Shown here one piece after another: positions 21,846-35,500 of a DNA stretch of 64,000 bases. The first letter of the stretch is position 1. Each line of letters begins with the position of its first letter. The translations under genes and the position numbers were made by a program. This DNA is from Tetradesmus obliquus (Eukaryota > Chlorophyta > Chlorophyceae > Sphaeropleales > Scenedesmaceae), in NCBI GenBank assembly GCA_030272155.1, contig CP126197.1, forward strand, positions 2,108,001 through 2,172,000, written 5' to 3'. The notes below the pieces were generated by a model, which did no database searches, had not been told where the DNA came from, and saw only the letters and a program-made list of their open reading frames with translations.

Positions 21846-24800
21846 TTAGCTAGACAGGCTCGTCAGCAGCGCCACACCCCGCTTGGTCCAGTGTGCTGCA
21901 TCCTTGCTACTGGGCAGCCGGATGTCCAGCACGAAGTTTGTGCTGTGCCCGGTGGTGCTCAGCACGCCGCGCCGCTCCGCTGTTTTGTACAGCGGGCAGT
22001 TGTAGTGCGGGTACGGGCTGAAGCTGGACAAGTCCTTGGGCACCATCCAGATGACCGGCATCTGCGTGAACAGCACCTGCACGGCAAGCAGGGCGCGGGC
22101 GGGTACCAAGTATCAGAAGCAATAAACTGTTATTTGACAAGCTGTGTTAGCAGCTGGGGACAGGATGGTAATCACCAGCAGGGCGCCCAATGAAGCGCAG
22201 TCACACAGACAGCTGCTAGGTGCATGCGCCGCCTGACACCACTTGCAGCAGGCAGTGGACTCGAGCAAGCAGCACACGCGCAAAACTATGCAGGGGCGTT
22301 CGCAACACCATCCTGCGCTGAGTTGCAGGCAGGACTGATCAGACCTGCAAGTGCTGCCCTGCGTGCAAGCACAACGACACTGCCTGGCTGCTTACCTTTG
22401 GATGCGACTCCACCAGTTCATGGCTGCTGCTGTCCCATCTGGCACCCTCCAGAAAGAGCCCCCTGCAGTACACACCATCAGCTGGCGCTGCCACAGCCTC
22501 CCCGTCTGCGCCTGCTGCTGCTGCCGCGCCCGTTGCTGCTGCTTCTGGCAGGCCGTCCATGATCTCAAAGTCAAAGTCAATGGTGTCGATGGGCAGCTTG
22601 AGCTTGCGCGCATAGTTCTGCTTCGCACCAGTCAGGAACGCCTGCAGACAACACGCAATTGGCAGTGATCATGCACTGGTGTGAGCAGAGGCCGCTGATC
22701 AGTACAGTACACAACAGATGCACCTGCTGCACCTGTGTATCGCGACGATCGTGCATACTGCCAGTGCTGGTAGCAAGCTATGCACCTCAAGCAAAGCAGC
22801 CCCAAGAGCCGCACCTGAGTGAAGAAGAAGCCGCTGATCCAGTACACGGGTGGCGCGCCGTGCTGCAGCCAGCCGCTGAAGAAGGCCACGCGCTCCAGCA
22901 CCTCGCGCACGTAGCCGCCCAGCGGCTTGAGGCTGGGGAAGGACTTGCGCAGCCACAGGCCGGGCACCTGCATCGCGCACAGCAGCAGGCCAACTGTTTC
23001 ATGCAACTGCTGTTGGTGTTCATAGCTGGGGAAAGGACCGCGCAGCCACAGCCCGGGCACATGGCAGGACGACAAAGCGGCAGCAGCAGCAGGGGTTGTT
23101 GCGAGGCCAGGTGAGGCAAGTTGAGGACAAGCGAGGACCAGGGAGGCACGGCAAACCACAAGGCGGCAGCCAGCGCATGTGCAGACCGCAAACACGCTGC
23201 GAAAGCTACAGCTGCAGTTGCAGCTGTGTGCAGTTGGTATCCCTTGACAGCAGCGCATGCGCAATGCAAGTGCTGTTTGCGGGCCGATCCACTGGCTTTC
23301 CAGCAAAGATACCCATCTGCAGCAAACCGCTGCAGCATACGCAGCCATGACTCATGTAACATGCTGCATCCGAGGTGCCCGGTAGCGCACCTTGCCATCA
23401 AACAGCGAGCGGCCGAGTGCGTCCAGCTCTGCGCTCATCAGTGCCAGGCCCTTGCACGCCTGGTCCAGCGCCAGCAACGTGCTGCGCATCACGCTCAGCA
23501 GGCTGTTGAAGCGGCCAAGCTCCTGCATGCGCAATAGTCCCAAGCAGCACCAACAGCAGCAGCAGCAACATCAGGCCCTTAAACATACGTGCGTTGGACC
23601 TGGGCATACATATTGCTTGCCAGCTTGCTCCTGTACTGTTTGAGCTGCCCTGCAGATAGCATGATTGATGCTGGAAGCACTCGGCAGCGCGTGCGCTGTG
23701 TCTGCACACTGTTGCCGCCTGTGGTTTTGCAGCAAGTTCAGCACAGCAACCGCCCTGTACGCATTGCTGTCACAGCATCACTGCAGGCATCGCACCTGCA
23801 CCAGCACTGTGTTCATGCTGTTGTAGTAGTCCTGAGGGTAAGCCCGCTCAGCAGCCTCGAGGTCAAAGTTGGGCGGCAGCCGCCCCAGGATGTCAGCAGC
23901 AACCTCGGCAATGACGTCCTCAGCACTGCGTATTGCCGGCACTGCTGCTGCTGCTGCTGCTGCTGCTGTGCCTGAGGCGCTGCTGTCCTGAGCATCTGCT
24001 GCTGCTGCAGCGCCGGTTGAGCTTGCTGCTGTGCTGCTGCGGGGGCCGGCAGCAGGCTTGGGTGCAGCTGGTGCAGGGGTACTGCTGCTGCTCTGGGTGA
24101 GCAGCAGGCTGTCCAGCAGCAGCTGTGACTCCTGCAGGTCCTTTGCAATGTCTGCGTTGTCATGCAGGCCAAACACTGCTGGCGCTGTGGACAGCGGCAG
24201 GCTGTTGATGTAGTCCAGATAGCCCTGCAAAACCAACAGTATGGTTTGCAGCAGATGGTTCAGCGCGCTGCCCTGTTTTACTTGGGTGCAAACAACAGGC
24301 TGACTTCCAGGACGATGCTGGGGATAGCTGTGCAATTAACTTGCAGCATAACAAGGGTCGGCATGCAAGCAACGTCAGCAGCCGTATCGTCCAGTCAAAG
24401 TATGGTTTGGCAAGTGCGGCCTTAAAAACACGGCACCCATGGTGGTGCCATAACTATTCACCTTATAGTTTGTGTGCTCCGGCACAGCATAGCCGTCTGT
24501 GGGTGTCCCTGCCAGGCTGTAGCCGGCAGTGGAGACCAGTGCAGGGCTGTAGTAGGTGCTCAGCAGGGTCATCAGCGTGTGGCGGTCATGGCCATCCGTC
24601 ACCTTGCCGCCATAGTTGCACTCGCCTGCGCATAGAACATGAGAGTTTGCAAGAAGCTGGTGCGATGTTTTGCCATCCGGCTGCTTATGACAGGTTGTAG
24701 ACAACAGCACACAGCCATGCATACGGGGCTCACAACCTGTGCTATGAACACAGTCCTGGTGGCAGGAGGCTGCACGCTGTTGCGCAACATGCAGCAGCTT

Positions 24801-27410
24801 ATACGTCACAATCTGCTCAGCCATCTTAACTGTGTGCAGTACGTGTGTTTCTCACCTGCTGTATATGCCAGTGTGTCGTACGGTATGTCTGGGTACTCAT
24901 CAAGGAACATGCGTAGCTGGCGGCAGCTGCACGCAGCAAATGACAGCGCACATGGCCTCGGTAAGCAAACTACTTGGGGCGTGTATGCACTTCATGAAGT
25001 GACACAGTACTCTAGGCTGCCATGCTGAGGCAGCTGCACGCAGCGTTCTACCAGCGTTGTCACCCTGCGCAGCGCAAGGGAATGGTCAAACACGCAGCGC
25101 CCCTCAAGCGCCCCCACCTGATGCGCAGGTCGTTCTCGTTGAACTCGTAAGGGATGTTGAAGCCGATGGGCCCGAACTTGCGCCGCTCCTGCAGCACGCT
25201 GTGGAAGAAGGCCAGGCCCAGCAGCAGCCGCCTGAAGGGCGCATCATGCACGCAGCCCTCCAGAAAGTCGCTGCTGCAGAAGGGGTCGCTCGCGTACGTG
25301 CGCAGCAGGCCTGCGGCGGGATGTGCACATGACAATGTACAGCACACAGTATTGCAGGGATTGGCCAATGTGCGCAGGCGCGAGAGCATGCAGGCGTTGA
25401 TCATCGGAAGCAGCCAGTCAAGCAAAACAAACGCAGGTGCAGGGTGCATAATTCGCTGGGTTGTGATCAATGCACCAGCCACGCTGCCCAGAGCGGCATG
25501 ACCAAAAAGCAGCAGCGCACCTGCGCGCAGGCCCTTGGGGGGCTCGTTGGTCATCTTGATGCTGTTCTCCAGCACGCTGATGGGGAACTCGGGGCTGGGG
25601 TAGCTGGTCAGCCACAGCCTGAAGCTGCTGTGGCAGCGGCCCTCAGCCAGCAGCGACTCGCACAGCAGCTCCAGCGTGGTCATGAAGCTCTTGGCCAGGT
25701 GGCAGTTCTGCAGCCGAGTTGTGTTGGAGCAGTAGCAGCAGCAGCAGCAGCAGCAGCAGACGGGGAACGTGTGCAGCAATCCAGTTTTCTGGCTTGAGTT
25801 GAGGTTTCGCAGCTAACAAGCTACACTTTGCGCGCCATGTGCATTAGCAGGCGGCTCTGCCCCCAATGCAACAACACATTGGACTGCCGTGTAGCATGCA
25901 AGCAACACTGCTGCAAGCAGGTCCCTGTGTGTGCAAGCCAACCCCACAGCCGCTAACAAAGCAGCCGATTTCACAGCAGCAATGCGGCAATGCAGCAGGG
26001 CCACACTCACCTGCAGCACCACCCAGAAGCCTGCCGTGCTGCCCTCCTCAATCAGCTTGGTAGCCACAGGCCCCTGGCCCTGCCCCAGGCTCACAGACTC
26101 AACCCGCACGCCACGGTCATCTGCAAACTTGAGCAGTGCTGCCATGGGGTCGCTGCCCGGGGACAGCACAAAGATGAGCGGCGTGGCGGCGCTGCTGTCG
26201 GCAAAGGAGGGCTCCAGCGCAAATGGCTGCGGCTCCACAAAGCGCCTGCGACAGCATTTTCGTATTATAAGGAATGTATGAGGCACTGTATGAAACAGGC
26301 CAGGTGAGCAGTTCAACAAAGATCTGCATGGCTCTGTGCATCACGTGGGTGTGTGACTGTCTGGACTGAGCACATCACGGGCCCGAGGTTTGGCGTAAGA
26401 AGATACAAATTACCAGCAACGCACCCGCCCATGACTTCAGCCACATACGCCATGATGGCTGGCGTCAGCTTGTCCTGCCGCATGGCGCGCAGCAGCAGCA
26501 GCCGCTGGAACGCGTCCAGGCGGCCCTGCCAGTCTCCTGGCAGCGGCTCGGACTGCGGCGCTGCGCTGTCATACAGCACGCGCCACTCGTCGAGGTGCTC
26601 TGCAGGCGGCGGCAAGAACAGCGACGTCATCATCAGCAGCAGGCAGTGTGGCAGCGCCGTGTGCTGCGAGCAGCCCAAGTGCATGCAGGATCAAGTGCCT
26701 CCAAGGAGTATGGGCATGTGAAAATATGTCCATCTCAGGACCTACTTGCCAGCCTTGCAACAAGCATGCAGCAGCAGCAGCAGCAACAAAGAAGCTGCAG
26801 CAGCCGCACCTGCCACGTGCGCAGCCAGGCCTTGCCATGCTGGCCCCAAGTCTGACGCCCTGCACAGCTCCCCCCAGCACTTGTCTGCGATCCAGTCGGG
26901 CGCTGGATTGGGCAACGGCAGGTCTCCCACAGCAACGCCGCCTGCAAGATCATGAAGCGCAGTTCAAGCTAGTTGGACGATCGCCGCAGTAACACACAAT
27001 GATAAGGGCTCGCCAAGTGCGGGCAAGTGACTGCAGATGATGTGTGGGGACAGCAGTGGTGACAGCAGGTGTGGCAGCGCTGCAGCAGCAATGAGTTGCA
27101 TCACTGCCGCGCACCTGTCATGAGGAAGCGCAGCTCCTGCTGCCCCACCGCGCCCGCATCCAGCCGCAGCTTCAGCGCCAGCGTGAACGCAAACAGCAGC
27201 TTGTCCTTCTCAAACAGCGACCTGCGCGGTGGGCCAGAGAATCAGAGCAGCAGCAATGCTACACCTCACGACAGCCGCAGCCGGAACAATGCCCAGCTGG
27301 CAGACAGCCACATCGATGCAAGGATGCAGCCCATCCCTGGAATCCTACGGCACCCCCACGCGATCTGCGCAGCGCAGCGCAGCGCAGCACAGCACCAGGG
27401 GGCCGCCAGG

Positions 27411-27444
<34 letters not shown>

Positions 27445-27815
27445 TGCTCCACCTCACCAACTCCTGCGCCAGAACATACGCGCTGCTGCTGGTAACAGAC
27501 ACAGCCGATTTCTGACACCCGAGGCATGCAGGCGTAGCTGTGGAGTTGAATTGACAGCTCGCGGGTTGTGCCAGCAAACGCTGGGCTGCCCACCTGCACA
27601 CGTTCTGGTACAGGAAGTACGTGAAGTGGTCGTTGAGCAGCTGCAGCCGCGTGGGCAGGTCGGGGCTGCGCATGCTGTCTGCGATGGCGCGCGTGAAGAG
27701 CTCCACGAACCAGCGAAGGCTGTACTGGTACATGGGGTCGATGGCAGCCAGATCGGTCACGCTGAAGTACAGCAGGCTGGCGTGGTGCGCCACTGGCTTG
27801 TACTCTGCGGAGGCA
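21846..27815 (-). other. Dynein AAA6 and C-terminal domain
   Basis: AAA6 covers [13 protein letters not shown] to [20 protein letters not shown] and [20 protein letters not shown]. The C-terminal domain includes [15 protein letters not shown], the Ala/Ser insertion at 23.9-24.1 kb, [25 protein letters not shown] and [12 protein letters not shown], then the stop. Two low-complexity insertions interrupt otherwise conserved exons. Confidence 0.88.
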
Positions 27816-30800
27816 GAGCATGTGGAGATTTGTGTGTGTACACACATGTGGTATGACACCAGAAGGCGTGACACTCCATATGATGAGGCATGCGTGTGCT
27901 CGGATTGTTTTTCAAGCAGGTTTGCTGTACTCATGAGTGATGCCCATGCCAGGAGTGCTGACATACATGACATAGCTGTGTCCAAGACAGGTGCTGATAG
28001 GATGATACCCGGACAGTTCAGGGTGTGCATCAAGTGCATGCGCAACTTCCGCCTGCATGGCAAGAAGTGCCTCACCTTCTCGCGCCTGGTCAATCTTCTG
28101 CTCGGTCTCATCTGCAATCTTCTGCTTGCTGCTAATCTCATCAGCAAGGATCTTGCTTGACTGCAAGCAGCAAAAACACAGCAGGGCAAATAACCATCAT
28201 CAGTGCATGCGGCTTGCCAGCATGCGCAGCTGGCGGTTGCAAGTCACGCCTGTGTGCAGTGAGGCCTCTGAGCATGCTGAGCAGGGCGCCCCAGATGAAA
28301 GGCAGGAGGAAACGAACCTGCAGGATGTTGACTGCCGCCGCATCCTCCAGGGTGCTGCTGCTGCTGCTGGGCCACACCCCTCTGCCATGTCACCAGCAAT
28401 GCATGCACATCACCGCCAGCCACCCACACCCTCTCAGCACACGGCGCAGGGCCTGCCAGATGGACACTCTGTCTCATCATGTCTGCCATACAGCCGGCCT
28501 GCAGAACGTTGACTGCCGCCTCGTCCCCCAAGATGTAGCTGCTGCTGCTGCCGAGTCACACCCTGTCATGATAACTGGGTTGCATACACACCAGCATCTG
28601 CCACATGTCTAACCACAGCCCACCTGCAGGATGTTGACTGCCGCCTCATCCTCCAGGATGTTGCCGCTGCTGCTGCTCAGCACGCGCAGGATCTCGTCCT
28701 CCGTCTCCTTCAGCTTGCGCTTATTAGCAGCTCCGCTGATGATCAGCTTGGCCTTCTCTTCCTCGAGGTCGGGCCGCTCAGCAGCCACCACAATGCCCAG
28801 CAGCTGATCTTCCAGACCCTCAGGGGTGGTCATGAAGTTGAGAAGAGACACCTGCAGCCAACAGCAACAGCATTGGCTTGCAAACTAAGGCTCTGAGGGA
28901 GACAGAGCCACCATGATGCCCAGCAGCTGGTCCCCCTGGCCCTCAGGGGTGGTCATGAAGTTGAGCAGCGACACCTGACCACAGCGGCAACACAACATAA
29001 GCAGGGCAGCAACCCAAACAGTGAGATGCTAAGGCAAGCACCCTGACGCTAAGGGCCCTGGTGGGTGGGACAGAGGCTGCCCAGGCCCTCAGGGGTCGTC
29101 ATGAAGTTGAGCAGCGACACCTGGCGTTCAGCGACAGCAGCCGGGTTAGTAACCCTCAGCATGCTACAGCACGCATCCATCAGTTACGCCAGGCCTCATA
29201 CGAACATTTCCTACGTTCTGAGGCACGTGCATGTAATGCCCGCTGCTTGCTGTAATCAAGTGCCGCATGATTTACGTCAGCTGCAATGCGGATACCCAAA
29301 GCCCAGCACCCATAGTTCTGCTCACCTTGGTACACAACTCAGGTGCGTAATGCGGGTTGCGCAACCTGCAGGCATGCAGCACACAGTGCGTTTGCATTAC
29401 AAGTGTGACATACAGACTCAGCATAGGCAGTTCATCATGCGGGCAATACAGCTACAGGCTGACACCAAACCTCAGTCAAACAGGGCTGCAGCGTTGCTGT
29501 ACTCACTTGGTGGTGATGTAGAACTTGAAGCCATCACTGTACTCCACAACAGCATCTCCCAGCTTCATGCACAGGCTGCCAGCCTGCTTGAACGTCTGCC
29601 GCGCAAGCAGCGGCTCAAGCGAGGCATCTAGCACCTCACCCACATTCTCAAGCAGGACAGGCTTGCCTGCACAGCGGGAGCAGCAACAGCCACCGCACAC
29701 CACAGCTGCATTGGACCCACGTCCCATGTGTACTCTTGTTGCAAAATTTGGTGCAGCTAAAAGTACAAAGCAGCATGCTATCATGACACAGGCAAGCAAC
29801 CTCCTAATGTTCCATTGCAGCCAGGCTGCGTTCAGCACATTGGTCACACCCACCAAACTGTATGGCGTTCTCAAGTGTCCGCAGGAAGTTTGCATCGGTG
29901 AGCTTGATGACCAGCAGCCCTGCATCCTTCTCCATAGCCCTGATCCACTTGTTGGCCAGGCCCTGAGGATCAATGCACAGTGGCCAGCGGCGCCCTGTGC
30001 ACAGCAGGGGTCATGTTGAACACGTAGCAGCAGATAGATCACAGCTTAAACCTGCTGCTTGGCAGCTGCCAAGTATCGGATAACCTGCATTGTGCATACT
30101 CTGCTGGCTCCCCGTGTGGTGATCGGTGCAACAACTGCTGATTAGCAAGGCAGCTGCTAGATGCACATGAGGCAGCAGAAGCCAGTGCCAGTGCGCTGCT
30201 CACCTGCATCAATGGCTATGGCGTTTTCTGTTGAAAAGTCGTCTTTGGGCAGGCCCCAGATATTCCATTGGCGGACCTGCAACAGAAAGCACAGCAGCAC
30301 ATTCACAACCAGCAGCCACAAGGCATTGACACCCAGGTTGCCAGCAGACATGCAACAAACAAATGTCATTGTGCGCGCGGCGTTGTTTCCAGGCATTGTG
30401 GCATCTATAGCAGTCAGCTGCGCAACACACCTGGCTGCGTGCATTGTTCTGTTCAAGAGCCAGTCAGTCGCTCACCTTGACTGGATCTGACAGCACTACA
30501 CCCAGCTTGAACTTCTCACTGCAGGCCACGCCATGTGCCTTACAGGCTTTCACCCAGCCGTGCAGGCAGTCAGACCTGCAGGCACAGCGCATCAAACAAG
30601 CAGAGTTTGACTGCTTCGTACTCAAAAATATGTGCACCATCTTTGTGTGGTGTGTTTTGCATGTGCCCGCAAGTACAGTATTTCCACATGCCGTACTGCA
30701 TGGTATGAAACATTAGAACACACAAAGCACGTTTTCATCTGTTTTGTCCGAAAAATATGACGGCCGCACCTGTACGTAGATGTGAAGGCCCCTAGGTAAG

Positions 30801-32464
30801 CAATCGACGCAGCCGCCAGCAGCACGTCTCCTGTCAGCTGCTGGTATTCCTGGCCCAGGCGTGCTGCTGCAGCAGTCCAGCGGCTTTTCTCCCCACCCAG
30901 GCCAGCAATCAGCTTCTGGGCCCTGCAGTGCACAAAACAGCCAGGCCACAACAGCACATGCTGAGACACAAGCTTGCATCACGTGCACCACAGTATGCTT
31001 GGGATGAAGCCAACAGGCTTGAATGCGTGTCAGCTGCACCTGCTTGCCAGTGACTATGCTGTTGCCGCACTCACCTGTCCAGCTTGACCTTGCACAGCTC
31101 CACCTCAGCCTCAGGTCAAAACAAAAAGCTGCAGACTCGGCGGCACGATATGGGTTTTTGCCGTTTCAGAAGCCAGGCAAGTCCACGCAGCAAGAAAGGC
31201 AGCCCCTTTTCCTGCTGTTATCATGTGCTGGTGCTTCAGCTCATCGTTGTGTACAATCAGCATCCAGCACATCCACACCTGTCCAGCTTGACCTTGCACA
31301 GCTCCACCTCGGCCTCCAGGCTCTCCTTTCGAGCAGTCTTCTCAGCCAGGTCAGCATCTAGTGCTGCCAGCTTGTCCAGCACAGCCTGCAGCTCCGCCTG
31401 CTTGGCCCGCAGCGCCGTCATCACTACCTGCAATGCGGCACAGCAGAATGAAGCAGCACATGTCAAAATGTGTACTCACACATACGCATCAGGGCCATGT
31501 GCAGTCAAGCGCCACCTGCGGCTCCGCCTGCTTCGCCCGTAGCGCCGTCATCACCACCTGGAGCGTATTTGTGGCGCAGCAGAGAGACAGCGCAGACCTG
31601 CGTCAGCCATAGACGCTGGGTGCAATTGTCGTTCGACATACCACACCAGCAGCTTGCTGTCGACGCCGTACGCCTCAGTGTCAGGCACCAACTGGCTACT
31701 TCTTTTTGCGCACTATTGCTCACCTCCAGCTCTCCCTGTGCCTGCTTGAGCGCCTCCTTCTTGGGCCCCACCACCTTAGCCACGCGGTCATAAACCTCCA
31801 TGGCGCGCACCCAGCAGCACAGCCCGTACGCAGCCTTGGACACCTGCAGCACACACCAGCCACCAAGCGTGTTCATCCTCTGCAACCTTGCGCAAACTGC
31901 AGTTGCCACCAGTGCAACGTTCTCTGGTTGAAATACTTGCTGTATGGCTGCCCTTCAAGTTGTGGGGCTGAGCAGCTGAGCCCCGCCACACACCCCTTGG
32001 CCTCTTGCCCACCTTTTCAATCTTGTCGGGTTGGAACTCGGGCAGCACCGTGTAGCCCGTGATCTTCTTCATGATGCCCGCATCAATGTGGTCCTTGTCG
32101 AATTGCCTGCAGGCCCCAGCACAGCAGCCACCAGCCACACACATCAATGTGTTGCAGCCGGATGCCTTGCAGCATAGAACAGCGTGCTTACTAGATAGTA
32201 ATTGCACCTCTCATCTAAAGCCATCATACATTTCTGCACGCCGGCACAGGGCACAGATAAGCAGCGGTGATGGATACACTGCACAACAAGTGACAAAATT
32301 CTCAAGCCAGCCCCACCTCAGGCTGAGGAGGAACTCCTCGTCCATGAGCATCTTCTTGCTGGCCTCCCAGTAGCTGTCCACCATCTGGCCAGACTGCGGG
32401 TCCTTGAAGCGCACCGGCTTGATGCCCTTCAGGATGCACACAGCCTCCAGCACCACGCGCACGG

Positions 32465-32501
<37 letters not shown>

Positions 32502-35500
32502 CACATGTCAGCAACAGCATTGTGAGGTGCACATGCCGCTATCGACATTGGTAAAACTCTGGCGGTAGTTAATGCACGCAATGCATGTGGTCTTTTCTGC
32601 CTTTCTGCCAGTCGGCGCACCTGCTGGCAAGCTCATCAAGCCCTTCAATTGTCAAAAAAGCAAGTGCAGGCCCGCACAATGTGGACAAGCTTGCAGCACA
32701 TGCAAATGTGTGCTTGTGATCAGCTCACCTGCTGGCGGGCTCTTCATGCCCTTCACCTCCGTGATGTCATTCTTGGTCAGCGTGTCCAGCGCGCGCACGG
32801 CTGCCTGCAGTGCCGGCATGGCCTCCGCCAGGTCAGCCTCGCACTCGTCCTTGATGGCCTGCACCTTGGCGGCCTCGGCAGAGGCAGAGGCCTCCTCCTG
32901 GCTCACAACCTGCGCAGGCAAGCATCGGGCGTGGGTACATGCATGTTGATGTGTATGTGCGGTTTGTGCGCGCTGTGAACAGAGCATCCACAAGTAATAC
33001 GATTTGTAAACATACTGTTCCAGCTACTCTTGCGCTGCACAGTTGTCCTTGAATTGAGCGATTTACAGTGCGGCCAAGGACGTCACACAGCAACACCACC
33101 ACCTGTCAGTGCAGTGGCAGCACACAGTGGCAGCACACAGCGGTACGGCGCCGCGCTTGCACACACCTTTTTCACTTTGTCGGCCTCTGCTGTCTCCCGC
33201 GCAATCACCACCATCGCCGCCTCTGTCTGGCGGGTGCTGTCTTCCAGCTGTGGCTGAAGCGCAATCAGCTCCTCCTGCAGGACAGACACACAGCACGTTG
33301 GCCGGCAGCGACGTGTGCCTCTACACAAGCAGCACCGTTCGACCTATGCAAACTCACGCCAGTGCAGCAGGCAATAACAGAAGTAAGCATGCGGCAGCTG
33401 TGATGCAGCTCATGGTTCTCCAATATCACAAAGCTAATGTGATCATCGGCATGCCTAAACTCATATGGCGTAAACCAGCTCACCTGCATGCCTGTCACGC
33501 TCGACTCTGTTGTGGCCAGTTTGCTCAGGCCGACCTCATAGCGCTTCTTGGCCGTCATCACCTGCACAGATCCCACAAGGCACATAAGCAAACGCCCGTC
33601 ATACCAACGCACACTGGGACAGCATGCTCATGCTAGCTGCAGCTGCCATGCCAACGCCTGCAATGGACTGAACATCCTGCATAGCGTGTCCCCTCTGCAA
33701 AGGGTGGCTTTGAGAGTGCACACCACAGCTGCAAAGCGGCCCCGCACGCACCTCGTCCTGGCGCTTGGCCAGCAGCTTCTTGTAGCTGCCCAGCAGCTCC
33801 AGGTAGCTGGTGGGCGTCACGTAGTAGTGCCGCCGCTGCTCAGCCAGGAAGCGCGCCGACAGCGCCTGCACGTCCTCGTGGAACTTCACACACAGCACTG
33901 GCAGCGCCCGCGCCACCTGCAATTGCATAATCAGCACGAGCACTCATGTTGTGATGTAACACAGATGCATGATGGGTCTCAACCTGATGAGCAGCAGTCC
34001 AAGCTGCTGAGTTGCTTGCAACTGAGAACACTGCAGCAGGGGCGATTATGTCAACAACAGGACGTGGATGTGCGCTACACAGAAGGCCACCTTGTCGTCT
34101 GCGCCAGGCAGCCCTGCCAGGAAGTTGGTGGCCACTGTCGCCAGTGCATCGCGCGGCCAAGCAGTGAACCAGTCCAGCGTGGTGCAGTTGACAAGGGATG
34201 GGAACTTGCGCAGCCGCTCACGGAAGGCGTCGCCAACAGGGCTGAAGCTCAGCACAATGTGCAGGTTGCGGCGCACCTGGGGGATAAAAGGGAAACAGAA
34301 CCGGGAGGGTCAGATGCAGCACAGCATGCACGTAATATGCTAGCAAAAGACAAAAGCACAAGATACTGACCATATCTCCTGAATGTTAGCACTAGGTGGC
34401 AGCAACAAACAGCAGAAGCTCATACTTCTGAGGGTAGATGGGTGTGGATAGCAGTTGAAACGAAAAGGTGCCCATGGTGCTGACTGTATCCTCACCTCTT
34501 GCACAAAAAAGTTGTACAGCTGGTCCCTGCTGCCATCCATGCCAGCCTGCTTTGCGCGTGGCCGGATATTCTCAAATATGCCAGCCAGATCACCGGAGCC
34601 AATCAGGTTAGGTACCTCATACGTGTTGAGCAGGTTGGACAAGTCCTCAACAAAGGATTCATCCTTGATTTGGGTGTCACTGAACAGGAAGACCACCTGC
34701 AGGACATCAGAAAAGCAAGCAAGAGTTCACCACAACATCATGTACAGCTTTTATGTTACGGCACTGGTGCTATCCAGATGTGTAGGATGTTGCTAGCACA
34801 CTGCAAAGCAGCGGCCTTCAACCGCACTTGTATTTACGGAGTTCGCATTACAAGAGCGCTGTTGCCCAGCCTGAACACAGCAAGCATCATGCCTGGCGTG
34901 TGCCACCCACCTTCTTGTTGGCCTCTCCTGCCAGCTTCAACACCTTGCGCAGGTCATCATGCCACTCATTCTGCCCGTAGGTCTTGCTAATCTCAATCTG
35001 CGCGCACAAACGCAGATTGCAGTTTGCAGTTGTGCGGCTGCATCCCAAAACTTGTACCTTAGCATGCTGGCATTGGCTGACGATAGACAGTACCACATTT
35101 GCTTCGTGGTTCCAGCTGCATACAGCTGTGCCTGCTGCCACGCATGGGATATGCATGGGATGTGCATCCACACGATACATCACTGATGTACTGGTATCAC
35201 AGCAGCCACCTTAAGTAGAGGTAGGGCCCTGCTGCGTTACCTTCTACAGCAGACTGCTCACCTGGAAGACCTCCATGTCTTGCATGTATGCGGCGAGCCG
35301 TGTCAGGCTCTGCCTGCCACTGCCGCCAAGACCAACCAGCAGCGCATTACCACCTGCACACAATATCAATGTGCACATGAGCACACGTTAGAGGGCACAC
35401 GTGGCTGGAGCTCAGTTGCGTGTGCTGTTGGCTCTTGCATCGCATAATCTGTTGCTCAGTACACATGCGCATCACGCATATGCTCGCACACTCTGCGTGC

